Assembly (NCBI GenBank): GCA_002221725.1
Contig: NJFT01000025.1
Span: 62,001-126,000 of the forward strand
Length of the DNA stretch: 64,000 nucleotides
Direction of reading: 5' to 3'
Source of the DNA: Scedosporium boydii
Lineage: Eukaryota; Ascomycota; Sordariomycetes; Microascales; Microascaceae
Below the pieces are notes generated by a model, which was not told where the DNA came from, searched no databases, and saw only the letters and a list, made by a program, of their open reading frames with translations. This document shows, one piece after another, positions 35,346 through 49,270 of the stretch (its first letter is position 1; every line of letters starts with the position of its first letter). The position numbers were made by a program, and so were the translations under genes.

Positions 35346-38300
35346 CTACGCGATGCTTGCCGTGATAAGCTAAAAAAGCATCAAATGTATAAAGTTTATA
35401 TGATAATAAGCTGTATTTTTACAAAAATGCGTTAGAGTTTTTAAATTGTAATTTACGCTCGTAACACTTACCTCAATTAGCTTCTCGGTTAGAGCAAAAC
35501 ATTGAGTATTTGCTTCCCAGGAATTGTTTAGCGAGCACATTCTCCAGAGGCCTCCGAAGCCCATATCTTCAAGAATATTCATCAACGTCCCGGATTGCTC
35601 GAGATGACCGGAAAAGCGAGGCGACGAGGTCAAAGCCTTCAGAAGGTCGTAGGCGGACTCTAGTGCAGCCGAGTTTTGACATTGGAGAAGCAGTTCATCG
35701 AGAATAGCCACAATCGGCTCCCGTCTATCGAGGAAACGTGTTAGTGGTTCATGGTGTACTCCTACGGGATAGGGAATTCGGACGGAATGCTCACAGATGC
35801 AGTACAACACCCGGTCGTGAAGAGCTGAGACTGTTGAGCCACCGCAGTGTCCCAATCTGGACGGCATCTTCCAGATACTGGAAGTCAACCAATTCGATTG
35901 TGGTGTTCAAGAGAAGGTCTTTGTCCTTGATATTTGCCGGTTGTTGTAGATCTCGGATGTTGGAGACGACACCCAAGGAGGAAGGATTGACCCCCGCAAA
36001 CCAAAGGTAGTCCCTGAGTTCCTCAAGACCGGATGCCCGGGCGAGTATGAGGGCGAAGTATGGAGAATTGGAGATGTCAGTGATTTGACGGCTCAAGCTT
36101 CCAGACGATGTCCCGGACATGCCAAGGAAAGCCGATAGTACTCGCATAGCTACCGGCCGTGTCACAGTATCTGTGAGCCCTCGGGCTAGACTAGCACAGA
36201 CTGCGAAGTGGAAGTTCTCCGTGCTGAAGTGGACGCCGTAAAGTTCGTCAAGAGAGCTTGCTGCCTCCTCTAGTGGCAATCTTCCCTGCATTAACGTCAA
36301 CACCATTTTCTCACCTTTGAGTTCTGGTATAGTGCTGATATTAGCTAGTACAGCTTCCACAAACTGCGCTGTACAATTGAATAGGCTTGGAGGCACCAGA
36401 CGAAGGAGGGAGATTGCGAGCCAGAATAGCTGAACCCCATATCTGGACGCTGTTGGCAGCTTCGAAAGCATTCTGGAAAGCGAAGTCAAGATTGACACCA
36501 GCATCTCGCTAGTTCCGTCCTCTCCAAATCGAGCCACACTACTGCGTAGAGCGACTAGGACTTGGTAGAGCAAATCATCATCGACCTCTTCCCGCGCTAG
36601 GCAACCCATGACCGCGAAGGCTCTCGGTTGAATGGCTGGATTGTTCTGGAATGCAGTACTAGCGACTAGGCTCATCCACCTGGAACGCCACGAATTAGAC
36701 AGATCGACGGAAGGCGCAGAGATGGCGCAAATATCAAAGAGGAGTATGGCGAGGCTCTCGGTGGCAGCAAGGTTCTGACTCGACTCCTGGTCGCTGGAAA
36801 TAGAATTCCCCTCCCGTCCGAAAACTGCTCGACTGGGAAAGAGATCGCCTTTTGAGTCGCTCAAAACATCCAGTATGCTGCGGAGTTTGATTAGTCGCGC
36901 CTCCTCCAACGGGAAAGATGTGCAGATGGAGTGAATAGAATTGACCAGCAGCCTGTGAATCAAGCTACGGAAATCCATTGAACCCGTATTCGCGAGCATG
37001 GTTACTATGTGGAATATCTCGGGGATGTACAGTTGAACTTGGACCGCATTGTCAAATGAGAGGCACAGGCAAAACTGCAGAAGCAGACAGATTTCGGACC
37101 AGACTGCATTATCGGGCAGGTGTTTGGTTGGCCTTAAGGATGACCGGTTGAGTGCCTTCCTCAAGCGAGAGATGACCTTGCCCCTGAGGGTGATGCTGCC
37201 GATGGCTGAAACGATTGAGCAGAGGACATCTAGATTGTCATCATGCAGACGGAATCCTAGTCCGATTTTGATTATCTCATCTAGGAGGATCTCAAGAAGG
37301 ACCTCGTCGCCTGAGATAACGGACCAAACGGTTTGACCGATGCTATAGGCTTGAGAGTGGTCGGCTAGCACAACTTCCACCAGCTTCCGGAAAATGACTG
37401 CAATCTTGTCCCGGCCCTTGTCAGCATCTGTCTCCGCGACTAGCACGAAGGTTCGCAGCCCTACGAGCCAGGGGGCCATGTAGCCAAGACTCAGGGGCTT
37501 CTGATCATCCGGAAAGCTGTCCCACCCCACGAAAAACTCAGTTAGGAAGTCGTAGGTCAGCTGCGGTTCTGATCGTGCCAAGTGCCCGCTCATGGCTATG
37601 ATAAATGCGGACGGGTCGGGGGGGATGGCCAGATCTGTTCGAGTATTCGTTAGTGGGGTATACGGCGAGCTTGGAGAACAACTTGAGGAAACCAACCTTT
37701 CGCGCACATGAGCCTTGACGCAGACTCAAACTCAAAGGCCCTGCAAAGCGCCCCCAGTAGGTTGTAGGATGAGAGACGGAGCATGCTATCCGGACTCGAG
37801 ATATTGGTAAAAGCTAGGTTCAGCAGCGTGCCGGGAACATCTTGCGGCCGAATCAGTCTATCGGGGGTCTTGTGAGCTCGGCTATCTTTCCCGTATTTTG
37901 CTTTGGCTCCCCTGATGCTCTGGATGATGTCGGCCTTTTGAGGGCTGGTGAAAAACATAATGATCTTTCCGTTCTCAGCGCGAAGTCCAAATGCGGAGTC
38001 GTCTTCAGTTTGTATTGATGTTTGCGCTTCGTCGATATCGCCCAGCCTGAAAATATCGTTCACCGTCGTATAGAGACGGAAACCTGGGAAGATTTCCGTC
38101 TTGTTCGCTGTCGTCACCTGCACGAACTGGCTTCCAACCTTGATGACGACTTCGATCTTCCCCTTTGTTTTTGATAGTCTTGTGATTGGTTGGAAAACGT
38201 ATCTTGTGTCTGTAACGACGCTGATGGTCTCACGAGGCAAGTTCAATTGGCTCAGATGAAAATGTGACTGGAGATCCTGAAGGCTCCCAATCAAGTAGTA

Positions 38301-41300
38301 TTCGACATTTTTGGGATTGAAGACGTGGCTGCTGCTCTTTGTGGATACCCGCAGCAGCCTTCGGAAGCATTTTCTGCAAGAAAAGCGATCAGCTGGTATC
38401 CCGGAGTACGGAAAGCCCAGCTTGACGTTGGAACTTACCTGAAGGTGTTGTTCATGTTATAGATGTACACTCGTGAAAGGGCACGGGAGAGTTCCGTAGG
38501 AGCCAGGAGCTCGAGTTTCTTGAAGAGATCGTCCTGAGGCTCCACATTACCACCGTAACAGGTTGCATCGATGAGAAGCCCGAATGGCCGATGCCACAGG
38601 CGACTGGCGATCTGTTGCATTTTGTCAGGTACGACCTAGATGGCCAGGGGCGGCACTTATAAGAAGGTTAGAGGTCCGAACCTTGAGATAGCAGTACAAG
38701 ACTGTGTTGTAATCTATGTTTTCGGCATCTATATGTCGTAAGATGACACATATGATAGAAAGACCGTCCTAACCGGGATATTAGCATCTGGGTGTTGTCA
38801 AGGACATGAATAAAGAAGAGAGAAGGGAAGAGGGGGTTTGATCAGCCGACCTTGCTCTCTCCACCATCATACACTGCTCTGGCCGTAAGGAATGATTCAG
38901 TGCCCCGGAATGCACTGCGCAGCATGAAATTCTGGAACCTAGAGTATGCAGGAAGAGTATTCGCAGATATCTGGGGCCTGTTCCAGGTGACAGCGAGGGG
39001 AGGAGGGCCGAGGTTTGTAATGAGATTTCTCAGCGGTTCAAGGACTGGGGAACGGCCTCGCGATAGTTCACCTGGAGAGCGGACATACTCTCTCCTTTCC
39101 AATGAGATGAGCCTCTGCTGGACATGGTCCCAGTGATCATAGAGGAAACGGTGGATGGATACGCAAGATCCGAAGTCGAACGACTCACTCCCGGTAGGTT
39201 CTGGGGGATCGGAAGGGGCAACCTTTTGGGGAGGAGTTAGGCGTGACTCACCCCATAGTAGAGGAAACTCGGGGGATTTCGATGAAGGTTATACTTACCG
39301 AAATTTCACGCAAAAAAGTCGTGACTTTGTAAATGTTTTGCGTGAGAAAGTCATTGAGAGAGAACATGTAGGGCTCCTTCGCGCCGAAAAGCACATTATT
39401 CGCTAGGTTTTGAATAACCTTGGCGATTAAGAGCAGGCCGCGGCGCATCTCTTTAGATGGAACCGTGGTGACAAGACCTTCAACCTCCGGAGCGACGATC
39501 GCAGGGCAAAAGAATCTCAGGAAGATAAATGCACCCACGGCCGTGTACTTTGCTTCCTGGAAACGAGGGAGCACTGCGGTGGAAATCTGGAGCAGAGCGA
39601 CCGAGTAAATAGAAAGAAAACAAGGATCCAAGAATCCATAGGACTTACAATACTGCATATTCTTCGGAAAGGTACCGGTATGTTGCTCGTAGAGGAGCAT
39701 ATATCATCGATGAACACCTTCGCTACAATCCGCAGTTGCAGTGCATTTTTCTGAAGTTCCTCTGGCGAGCCGACTCTCGCAGGATCAAGCTCCAAATCAA
39801 GGTCGTTTGATGTTAGCATTAGCCGCTCGACTACTTTCTGTAGAGTAGCTTTAAGGTATGGAGCGCCCTTCCACTTGGCGTAGATTGACAGCATTTTTGT
39901 TGCTACACAGTTACGGCGGAGGAGTTCGGACTCATTGTCTAAAAAGAAAGGAAAAATTAGTTTCGCTGGACGAAAGACTCGACAAAGGACTTGAGAGTAG
40001 AGCGGTCGGCAGAGTGTACGAACCAGTGTTATCAACTTCCTGTTTTATAAGTGCCTCGAGGAGTTGGAAACTCAAGCCGCGGTGTTCGAATATAGTTAGG
40101 AGCGATATAGTAAGCTCATCAACTTCACTGCTGGGGCAGACAGCCCCCATTGCGGCGGCTAACGGCACATCCCTCGTAAGAAGCTGGGAAATCATTAGCC
40201 ATCTTCGCAAAGGAGAGTGAGTCAATACAGGCACTTACATCAAGCAATTCCTCGTACTTCTCACTCACGACGGCGTCGCTTAGGTTGTTGAATTCCGTGC
40301 CCTGGACGAGAATATTGTAGAGTACCTTTACAAATGCCGTGCGAATGTCAACATTCTCGTGGTAGCCAATATTGAGAGAGTGTTTAAGGCCAACATCTAT
40401 ATTTGCGCTGAGTAGATTGGATAAGATCGTGATGGCAAGCTCTGATACGGAGCCACCCTCGTCGCGGGTGGCGAGGCTGGAGAGAGCTAGATCATTTCTC
40501 GCCAACTCTTGAGGTTCGTGATTCAAGAGGGATAAGAACCTGGTAAAGTACGATAGGAACATTTGCGATTTCAGCTCGCTGGTCCCTGCATCACCCTGAC
40601 CTTCCGCCGGTTGGAGGGGCAGTCGCAATGTGAGGTCCACCAAGGACCGGAGGCACGCCTTGTCGAGGTCCCTCTGGATCCTGATAGACTCGTCGTGGCG
40701 ACTTTGGACTCCGTTGTCATTGCGGTTGGATCGAGGATCCGTAATCCAGCCGAATATTGACTCCAGCAGCTGGTTACGGATGCGGATGTCATCACGCAAA
40801 TTAAGATACTCCTTTCTCTTCGTGACTGCCTCACAGAGATGGCACACTTTTATCTTCACTCTTTGGACGTTAGTGCTGTCGCCCATTGCGTCGAGGAACT
40901 TCGCAAAGTCAAGTGTAAGGGCACCAAGGTGAACCGAGCCCGCGGCGCCAAGATCGGTTGGGTTATCGAGTCTTTCAATCAAACCTTTCAAGAGCGACGA
41001 GGTCTGCTCCGCAAAGATGACTTCCACATCACGGCCGCTCTCTGATGGGGCCCAGCTGCGGGCGAAGAGAATTTCTAGCTCGGATTCCAAAGCCCGGAAG
41101 AGAGGTTGGTAGAGGGGAGGGGAAATCTCCGAAGTTAATATCTCCCTTGTTGCCTCACGAACGCGGACATCGGAGCAAGCCAGAAGGCGAATACTAAGTC
41201 GTAAGTATCTAGTTAATAAGGGCTCTTCGTGGTTTTCGGAGGATAGTCGATCAATCCACCGTAAGCCACTGACTGTCGGTTCGTCGAGGAAGGTTGCTTG

Positions 41301-44062
41301 GGTTGCCGTGCAGATGCCACCTAAAGATGCCAAAAATCCGGAGAAATTACGCCATTCCGCAAGGGTCCTGTTTTCCAAAGAGTCCGCTGTAGCGGTGGAT
41401 ATTTCCTTCGAAAGGTGCACCCATTTCTCAAAAGCCTGTTCCCAAGCAGCTAGGATACCGAGAGTAGGATATTGAAGCCGACGGAGGAGGCTGCGAACTC
41501 GTTTCTGGAATGCGACAAGGCCCGTTAAGCGGAAATCACGGGACGCAAGCTCCTGGAAGACCGGAGAGTTGCGAAGGAGGGTTGTAGCTGGTTTCGTCGA
41601 GGTCGGCGCCGCTTCAAGAATGGTACACTCCTGCAGAAAATGCCCAATGCACGTCGTAACCAGCTCACAGGTTTCTAGATCTGAGGAACAGAGAGAAACA
41701 AGTAGGGCCATTTCGAGCTTTGACAAGGCAGCAGGCAGATCGGAAATCTCTCCATCGAGATGGGCCAGTTCCTATTTGATGTGAGAATATACTACATTGA
41801 ACCAAAAGGTCGCGGGTTAGACACACCTGTATCGACGTTAAGAGAAGTACCCGAGCCTCTAGATAATCTTTAATATGCATGAGCTCCGAATTATTCGGCA
41901 TCGTTCCCATCTGCTCCGCCATAGCGGATAATGTCAGGGAGCTATTGCTTGGTATTAGTAGTTGAATGGGCCAAATCGGGATTCATCAGTGGTCGGATGG
42001 ATACCTTCGCCTCCAGAATTCCTCCTTCAGCGAGAGCGATTTCAATCTTTCGTGCGCTCTTAGTTCGTCTAGTGCCCGAGGACCAGAAAATAGCCGCCTT
42101 GCTACATTGCAAGCGCGGCGGAGAATTTCATCATCTGGAGATGTCATACACAATAAGAACCATTCGAAGATATCACCATCCGAAGATCTATCATCCTCCC
42201 CACAAACTAGATCGAACAAAAGGCTCGGGGATGCGTCTAGCAAGCGCAAGATATCGTAGGATATTACGGCCGATGAAGTGGGCTCTGATATTCCTTGGGC
42301 GGATGATCGGTCCTGACCGCCAGACGAATTTTCCAACGCGGCCACGGCCTGACAACCAGTCAGTATGAGATTAGCTGGACCTAGTTTTCTTTTCCTTCTC
42401 CTTTCCCCCCTCTTTTCTTTCGTCTCTCTCTCTCACCCCCCCCTCTTCTTTCTCGTTTAACTAACCTCAAGCTGCCTCCGCATAAAAGGCCCCGCAGCAG
42501 CGAATACCTGCTCATATTTCGTAAGATCGTCCTGTTTTGCAAAGTAGTAACACCCCTGAACGACTGCCTTCTTGAAACTAAGAGGGGCGGATGGGGCTAG
42601 ACATGTTTGGATCAGTGAATCTACAGAGCTGTCTAGATTCAGTTGGGTTATGCTAACGAATGCCGCCGTCATCATGTCCTGTTCAAAGACTGGTGCATCT
42701 ACCCCTGCGGGGAACCGCCGGAAAACCGCATCTCTGACCTCATCTTGGACGTCCATGGCATAGCTCGCAATGGCGGCGTCGCTCTCAGCAAGGAAATGGC
42801 GAGCGACTCTCAAAAGAGAGACTAGACAGTAGCATGCATGCTCGTTTCGGTTTCTGAGGGACTTCCTGAGAGCATCGAGGAACCCAACCTTTTTCGACAT
42901 GCTGCTGCTCTTGACTTGGCGTAAATTGCTTGCAACCTCGAAGACATCGGGAATTAGGAAGAGCAAGGCAATCTGGAGAGGGTAAAGCGCGGCCTTCCTT
43001 CTTCCGTTGTCGATAGCCGCTTGCGTCATGTCGAAGATAGTATCCGCACTACCATCGAGCCTCTTACGCCGGTTATGGAGTTCAACAAACTCTTGTGGAA
43101 AACGGTCGATCCACCGGGTAATGAGAAGTGATGTAACGATTGAAACGTTGTTTTGAAATGGCTTTCGGAAGTGCAAAAAGTTGGAGCAGACTTCCTGCAG
43201 CACTAGGCCGAGCTTCTGGCCGTTGACCCAAAAAAAGGAGAGGAGACGCAGGAACACTAAGGCAAGGGCATCTTCGTCACTCACAGCCAAAGTCTGGGCT
43301 TGACTCGGCTGGGATTGAGACGCTGTAGGTCTAAGCATGTAGAGTGCCTTTCTGAAGTATTCAAAGGCGCACGGCCAACTAGAAGCGGTAAGATATTCCA
43401 CAATCACTCTGATATCAGTTTCTAGGCGTGCTGATTCGGTGGTGAGCTGGTCGAATTTTTTGGGTCCCTCCGCGGCGAATGCCATTGACGCCGTCTTTGA
43501 GTTCAGGTCCCTCGGCATGGCATCTTCGAGAATCATGCGAGTAGGCAGAGTAAATCCATCCGGGGGAGGGTCCAGAAGATGTCGCAGCACATCTAAGAAT
43601 CGCGAGACTAAGACATCATCGAGAGGAGATGGGGGAGCTTTGTCGTCTGAGCTGTCCACTTCTGGCGCCTCATGCAGGGAATTCGCTGAGCACCAATGAG
43701 CCGAGCAGCAGTCCGCTGTTAAGGATAGCAGGAACCGCACCGAGAGTAGCACATGTGGTGGGTGACTGCTTATCGAGTTATACGAAGCGGTGAGATCTTC
43801 AAGATGGCCAAGTAGCGACTCAAGGATCAGTGGGAGGCTTCCGGTGCTGATTCGGACGATCGTTGACCTGGATATAGAGACGATATCATCTTGGACCAGG
43901 TCCTGACCATTTGTTCCGGTCCTATGGGGAAGCTATGGATAAAGCCGTAGCAAGGTCAGCAAGGTATCGAGTTCGATTGACGGGCTTCATCGGGGCTCAT
44001 ACCCTCGCGGCAAGCCGATCAATGAGAGAGGTGATAAGCCCCGCGTCTCCGCTCGCAGACAT
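35346..44062 (-). CDS. IRA1: Neurofibromin/Ira-type Ras GTPase-activating protein, 2,568 aa
   Basis: It stimulates GTP hydrolysis by Ras and so damps Ras-cAMP signalling. Exons: 44062-44003, 43932-42466, 42348-42005, 41941-41827, 41771-40239, 40183-40024, 39938-39649, 39586-39299, 39222-38851, 38768-38682, 38635-38439, 38373-37697, 37634-35795, 35724-35472, 35369-35346. The phases close to 7,707 nt. The RasGAP domain spans about residues 1175-1450, with the arginine finger in ELLRRNCVATKML (R1234) and the stabilising FLRFFCPAIVAPE motif (R1347). A Sec14/CRAL-TRIO part with a PH-like part follows (about 1545-1800, HRPFGLLIDATC, YNMNNTFRKCFRRLL). Helical, HEAT-like sequence fills both ends. Length and domain order match the NF1/Ira family. 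The last coding exon is only 24 nt. The donor at 38,850 (gtcggc) is weak and the least certain junction. Confidence 0.93.
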
Positions 44063-45440
44063 GATGAGTGTATATGAATGATCGTCGCCAATGTACACTT
44101 GATGGGTAGACCATCGCCTTGATATGGCGACCCTTGGCTGGCTGGTGTGAAGTACGCCTCCAGAGATATCTCGCTAGTGAACCTGATGAACGGGAAACAA
44201 CAATAGACAGTTGAACGAGCCGACTGAAGCGCGTAGAACCTGGCCCGTAGAGCACGGTAATTCTAGCACTGGGAAGCGAGGTCTTGATGGCTTCTGCAGC
44301 TATGATAAAGCTCTAAGCCGTTGAGTGCGGCGTAATGTGGATCCACGCGGATTGATGGATTGACGTTGGGTTCCTAGCAACTACGGGCTGGGAGGCCCAT
44401 GAACAGTAAAATGGGTCCCTCAGTAAGGGGAAGGAAACCCAAAGTCGGAGACAAGGACAAGTGGAAGAGGTAAAGTGGATGCTGTAGGTGGGCCGAGTGT
44501 GAGTGAAAGGCTGATGGCCAACAGTGTGCGCTTGCTCCCTCAAAGCCATTAATGGATCAATTGACGGGAGTCGTGTGGAACGCGGTGGTTGCGACGATTG
44601 CGAAGGCCAAGGAGCTTCCGCACTGATCTATTAGTCTTATTTCTGATACATCAGCAGATGTACAACAATAGAAGCCCATACTTCGGATGCCTCATCAATG
44701 TCCAAAGCTCTTTGTGTCAAAGTACGAGAGTGGAGAGCGGAAAGCAGAGGGCGGAGAAGGGGTCGAGCGGGGACGCCTGTGCGGTCAATGTGTGTGGAAT
44801 TTACACAGGTAAGGGACAATGTGATCAATTGACGATTACCAAAGTGCGAGTGCGAGGTGCGAATGCTTGTGTTTGATATGGTCGCATTGATCAAATTTGA
44901 TTCTTGTTATCTGTGGATTGGTTCCACTGCAATCAAATACTTGTACGTCCTGGTACGACTTTGATTCCAGCTTGCCACTCCACCGCGGCTGCATCGGACT
45001 GGCGCCATCATCCATCTCGCCGGGCCTGGGGCAACGAGGTAGTGTGTAAATGCTCCCTGGATTATTGATTTCCCTGACAATTCAACCGATGGATATTAAT
45101 TGATATGTTGGGTCTATTATTGAATGCGACCTGTACAAAGGTATCGTTGGCACAATTCGATACGACATGCGATGATGCGAGCCCCCGCTTGCCTCATTCA
45201 AACGAAACGACCTCAATTGATGGGTACCAACACTAGCAAAGCTGCCATGATTTCGATGGTGGTGACTGCACTTGAAGATGTTAAAAAAGGAAAGAAAGGA
45301 ACGGATGAAAAGTCGTGTTGAGGAAAGCCCTTCTCTCTTGGTTCTATTCTTACATGTATAGAAGCTAAAACTTATGTTCCAACCCGAGTCTTCATTGCTA
45401 ATCGTTACTCCAGTTCCCCTTTAGACCAAATGCAATGCCT
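44063..45440. promoter_or_regulatory. Spacer with the RasGAP promoter and RAT1 3' end
   Basis: This is 1.4 kb of balanced DNA. Short frames exist on both strands without domains or good codon use. As both neighbours are on the minus strand, it should hold the RasGAP 5' UTR and promoter and the RAT1 terminator. I see no specific site that I can name. Confidence 0.5.
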
Positions 45441-48400
45441 TCAGTACCTCCTAGAACCATCGAAACCTCCTCGCCAGGAATTGCCGCCGGGGTGACCGGG
45501 AGCGTTGCTATATGGCCGGCCCACCCCGGGTGGTGGAGGTTGCCAACTACGCCTTGACGGAGCGTGACTCCGTTCAGGTCCGGGTCCAGGCCCAGGTCCA
45601 CGTGAACTGGGAGGTGCACCTCCGTTATTCCACCACCGACTATCGTACATGGATTGCGATGGTGGGGGTGGCGCCGGCGCCGGCATCCCCATCCCAAAGC
45701 TTTGATGCCCAGGAGGTGGAACTCGCGAAGCCTGCGATCGATATGATGGTCCACCAAATCCGGTGCGGGGCTGTTGTTGTTGGCGTCTATCCCAATGTTG
45801 GGAATCGCCCGGGCCATTCCGAGCATGGGGAGGGCCGCGGTTCATCTCATTGTTTGGATAGTGAGAGGAGCCCCGCGGAGCAAAATTAATGTGATCGCGT
45901 CTCCCTCTTGCATCGTAGCTATTCCGTCCCAATGGTACACCACCGTAGCTGCGACCCGCGGATTCCAGCATTCTCTTGAGAGTCTCGATGTCACCCCGAT
46001 CGAGGGCTGGCTTCGGCAGCCGTACCCCTCGAAGAAGCATGGACTTGTGGCTATGGGCAGTCGTCGGAATCTCGTACCGGACACTTAGAGGGTGTTAGCG
46101 TTGTGCATCATCAAGGTCGAGATATGTAAAGAATTAACCTACATGAGGGAGCGGTCATATTCGAGGCACGGCATCGCCTTGCGCTGCAGCGGATAGTCCA
46201 GGGGCCCATGGGGGAGATATTCTTGTATCTTCTCCACCTCCCCAGCCAATCCCCCACTGATCCGGGGGTCTAAGCTATAGCTGGGAATGCTCTGTTTCTT
46301 GGTGTAGAAGCGGTTCGTAATATCGCTGTATAGGTCGGAATTTGCGTCGGAGAGGAGGAGAACGACCTTCCCTACTTCGTTGCGGTCGGCGTCTTCAGGA
46401 CTTAGAAGAGGGTACTTCTTCTCTACCGCCTGTAGTAATCGCGCCATATCGATGAATGGAAGGAGTGCTACGCCCTGCCAAGCCATCTTCTTGCCATTCA
46501 AGTCGATCTCGAACTCCTCGGGATAGAAATCAATGATTTCACTCTCTTCGTTTGTCATCAAATCATGGAAGACGTCAGGCAGTGCGTGTCGGGAGGCTGC
46601 CGGCAGGACACTCATCAGCTGTTCAAACGGCCTTGATATGCGGCCCTTCTCGAAAATGATCTTCATCTCGCTCAAACCGACAAAGTCCTTGGCGAACGGC
46701 GCGTAATGATAAGGATAATACCAGTCCCAAGAGGGGCAACCCTGGAAATAGTACAACAGGACCCATGCGAGCCCTTCGACGTATGCCTTGGCGACTTGGT
46801 TCCGAAATTTAATGTCTTTGGGATCAGCGTGAAACTTCTGCTCATAATACCGGTCGGCGTAGCCTTCCTCCCAGAGCCTAACTGTATCAACAGGCCCATC
46901 ATCGGCGGCCGATGGCGTTGACATCCCGCTGGTGCTGGCTCCTGGGGTGCTGTCCTCGAGTGCAGAGGCTTTCCGTTTACCCAGGGCAGAGCTCGAGGTT
47001 CCTGAGTCTGGCAAATCTAGATTAGAACCGGAGACGGCTGGTGAAGTTAGTGAGCCATCTTTGGTTAGGTCGGACTCGGAAGACATTCGATTCTTCAAGA
47101 CGTTTGCCGCGCTTCTGTTTGCCAGATTCGTGTCACTGGTAATTTTCCGCGTGATGACCGAGTCGTGCGTCACTGAACGCGCTTTCGAGAAGTCAGAGAT
47201 GGGCTGAAGTGTTGACAGACCCGATGCCGCGGTATCTACATTATGACGTTTCCACTTCGGTTCTTGAGATCCGTTTCCACTCGCGGCGTTATCTTGCAGT
47301 CTCCTGCGTTTCGAATTCGCTTCGCGTCGATCCTCTTGCTGCTTCCTTCGCCTAAAGATAGCATCCTCTTGTTTGGCAAGACCATCCATGATGAGCTGAG
47401 CCCTGCTGAGATCTATATGACCATCCCTCGTAACATAGCCGCCCATATACGGTAAGTTGTCTCTCCAGATAGCAGTTAACGTCTGAATACCGTTCTCCCG
47501 AATTTCTAGCGCTGGAAGATGGGGTAAGAAATCGTTGCCCACGAAGCAGCACAAGAATATCCAGTCGTCGATGGCTCGCTCAAGGTCGAATTGAAACGGT
47601 AGGTTTGGCACATAGAGCTCTACCGCCAGATACTCCCTCAACACCGAGATGTGGAGCCAAATGAACGGTTTTAGAGGTGCTGCATTGTCCTTCTCGTCAA
47701 ACTCGCCTTCTTTTTCCTTCTCTTGGCCTTTGCAGTGGTATGCGTCGTGTCCTTTTTGGCCGCACAGCTTACATAAACGTGTTCGGGCTTCCTGGAAGAA
47801 TACATCTTCGCGAAGAACGCGGAAGTGCGGCTCATGGGTGGCCAGTGCCAACATGATCAAATCTGCGTCAAGGCCGTAGATAACATGACGAGTGTTTGGA
47901 TCGTAATCTGGGGATGCCCTCTGGGATCGGACGAAGTCCATGACCTTATGCTCGCCCTCTCCTGGTACGGTGGCATCGGAAATGATGATTTTGAGGTTCG
48001 CCCAAGCAGGGTCCGTGTTCAACTTATATGCACACCAATATCGTAGGCTAGCAGCGAGAATGTCCATAAATGGGGTCCCTGGGGTAATCGAATTCGAGTC
48101 AAATGCCTTTTTCACAGCCTCTTCCGGCGAAGACGGGGCTAAGTCACCGCCTTGCCGCTTGATTAGGGCGCGAAGTTCTTCTTTGGCAACTTCCTTTTCT
48201 TTGGCTTCCTGGGCGGAGCGAAATCGACGCGATCGTTGCTGGTTCATCTTCGCCCGAGGTGCTACGCCGTCTAAAGGAATTGGTACGTTAGTAAACCGGG
48301 AACTATACTTGCCGAGGGAAGGGATATAAAGTAATTCATACCGACGGCGATGACGAGGACCTTGCGTGGCCGAACCATGTTGACGACCCGGTCCGTATAT

Positions 48401-48651
48401 TTGAAAATTTCCAACATCATCTCTTCTTCGTCCTTCGGGGCTGGGCGGTCCTCAGGATGTGAACATGGGTGTACTATCCCGTTCATGTCGAGATAAAGGT
48501 TGTCAAACTCTTCCCCATTCGGGTTCGGCTGTGTTGTGTCGACGGGAATAACGGAGCCATCGTCAAGTTTCTTGGGCAAATCCTCAATTACCGGCGAGAT
48601 AATTTTGGGATACTTCTTGCTCAGCCAACGAAACGCAGCAGGGATACCCAT
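45441..48651 (-). CDS. RAT1: Nuclear 5'-3' exoribonuclease Rat1/Xrn2, 1,026 aa
   Basis: Rat1 degrades 5'-monophosphorylated RNA in the nucleus, trims rRNA and snoRNA precursors and drives torpedo termination of RNA polymerase II. Exons are 48651-48342, 48270-46143 and 46083-45441, and phases close. The N-terminus [20 protein letters not shown] is typical. Acidic catalytic motifs include [18 protein letters not shown] (202) and [11 protein letters not shown] (236). The CCHC zinc knuckle [14 protein letters not shown] (270-283) is found in fungal Rat1 but not in cytosolic Xrn1. The usual RSL-VRYEIP junction and [14 protein letters not shown] lie across intron 2. The C-terminal 150 residues are low-complexity Gly/Pro/Arg/Gln. 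It starts 619 bp from the divergent USO1 gene. Confidence 0.95.
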
Positions 48652-49270
48652 CTTGATGAATATCGGGTCAGTCGAATGAAGTTTGCTGGATGTGGCGACT
48701 AGGTGGCTCCAGGGTTGGTGAGAGATGTCGCCGTGATGGCGAGGCGGATGATGGAAGCTTCCTTAGGGGCCGCGAGCATGGATTCTAGTGATTTCCGCGT
48801 TGAAGTGGGTAGTTCCTGGCTGTAAAGTCGGGGGTTCCTGCGATCGATGTAAGTTTAAGAAGTCAAGGTGAAATCTTTGTCTGGTTGAACTTTGAAGCTG
48901 CTGCCTCGCTCTTCCAGCGTGCCATGTACTCGCATAATTGCCCAGGTAGTATGGATAAATTCATATCACGTGAAGATAGCTGGTTCCCTCAAAGTGGGCT
49001 ATGCATTAATTATGCAAGTCTGAGCTTTTGATTCAAATTATTAATTAACGGGACTTCAGTCCATGACGGTGGCGGCAGTGGACAGCCAAGCAACACTGAT
49101 CAATCTCCCATTTCAAGAAGTCGCAAGTTTCTCTCAAGCCCATTAGGTACCCTTCTCAGACTTGGCAAACTGATTAACGATTCTACTCGAGCAGCCGAAT
49201 TAATGCCTGACTACATCACAACGACAGACGCTTCCTAGGCCTCGATGGCAGACTCCTAACCACGAACAAG
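48652..49270. promoter_or_regulatory. Divergent promoter region RAT1/USO1
   Basis: 619 bp separate two start codons that point away from each other. It contains the palindrome tcacgtga at 48,966-48,973, an E-box (CACGTG) core recognised in general by bHLH factors. Any role here is inference. Confidence 0.6.

Noticed and set aside
35346..44062. Several 60-130 codon frames antisense to the RasGAP exons
   Set aside because: They are shadows of the long real exons. None has a domain, and the minus-strand model explains the region fully.
45512..45889. Plus-strand 125-codon frame opposite RAT1 exon 3
   Set aside because: It is the antisense of the Gly/Pro/Arg-rich Rat1 tail and reflects its composition.
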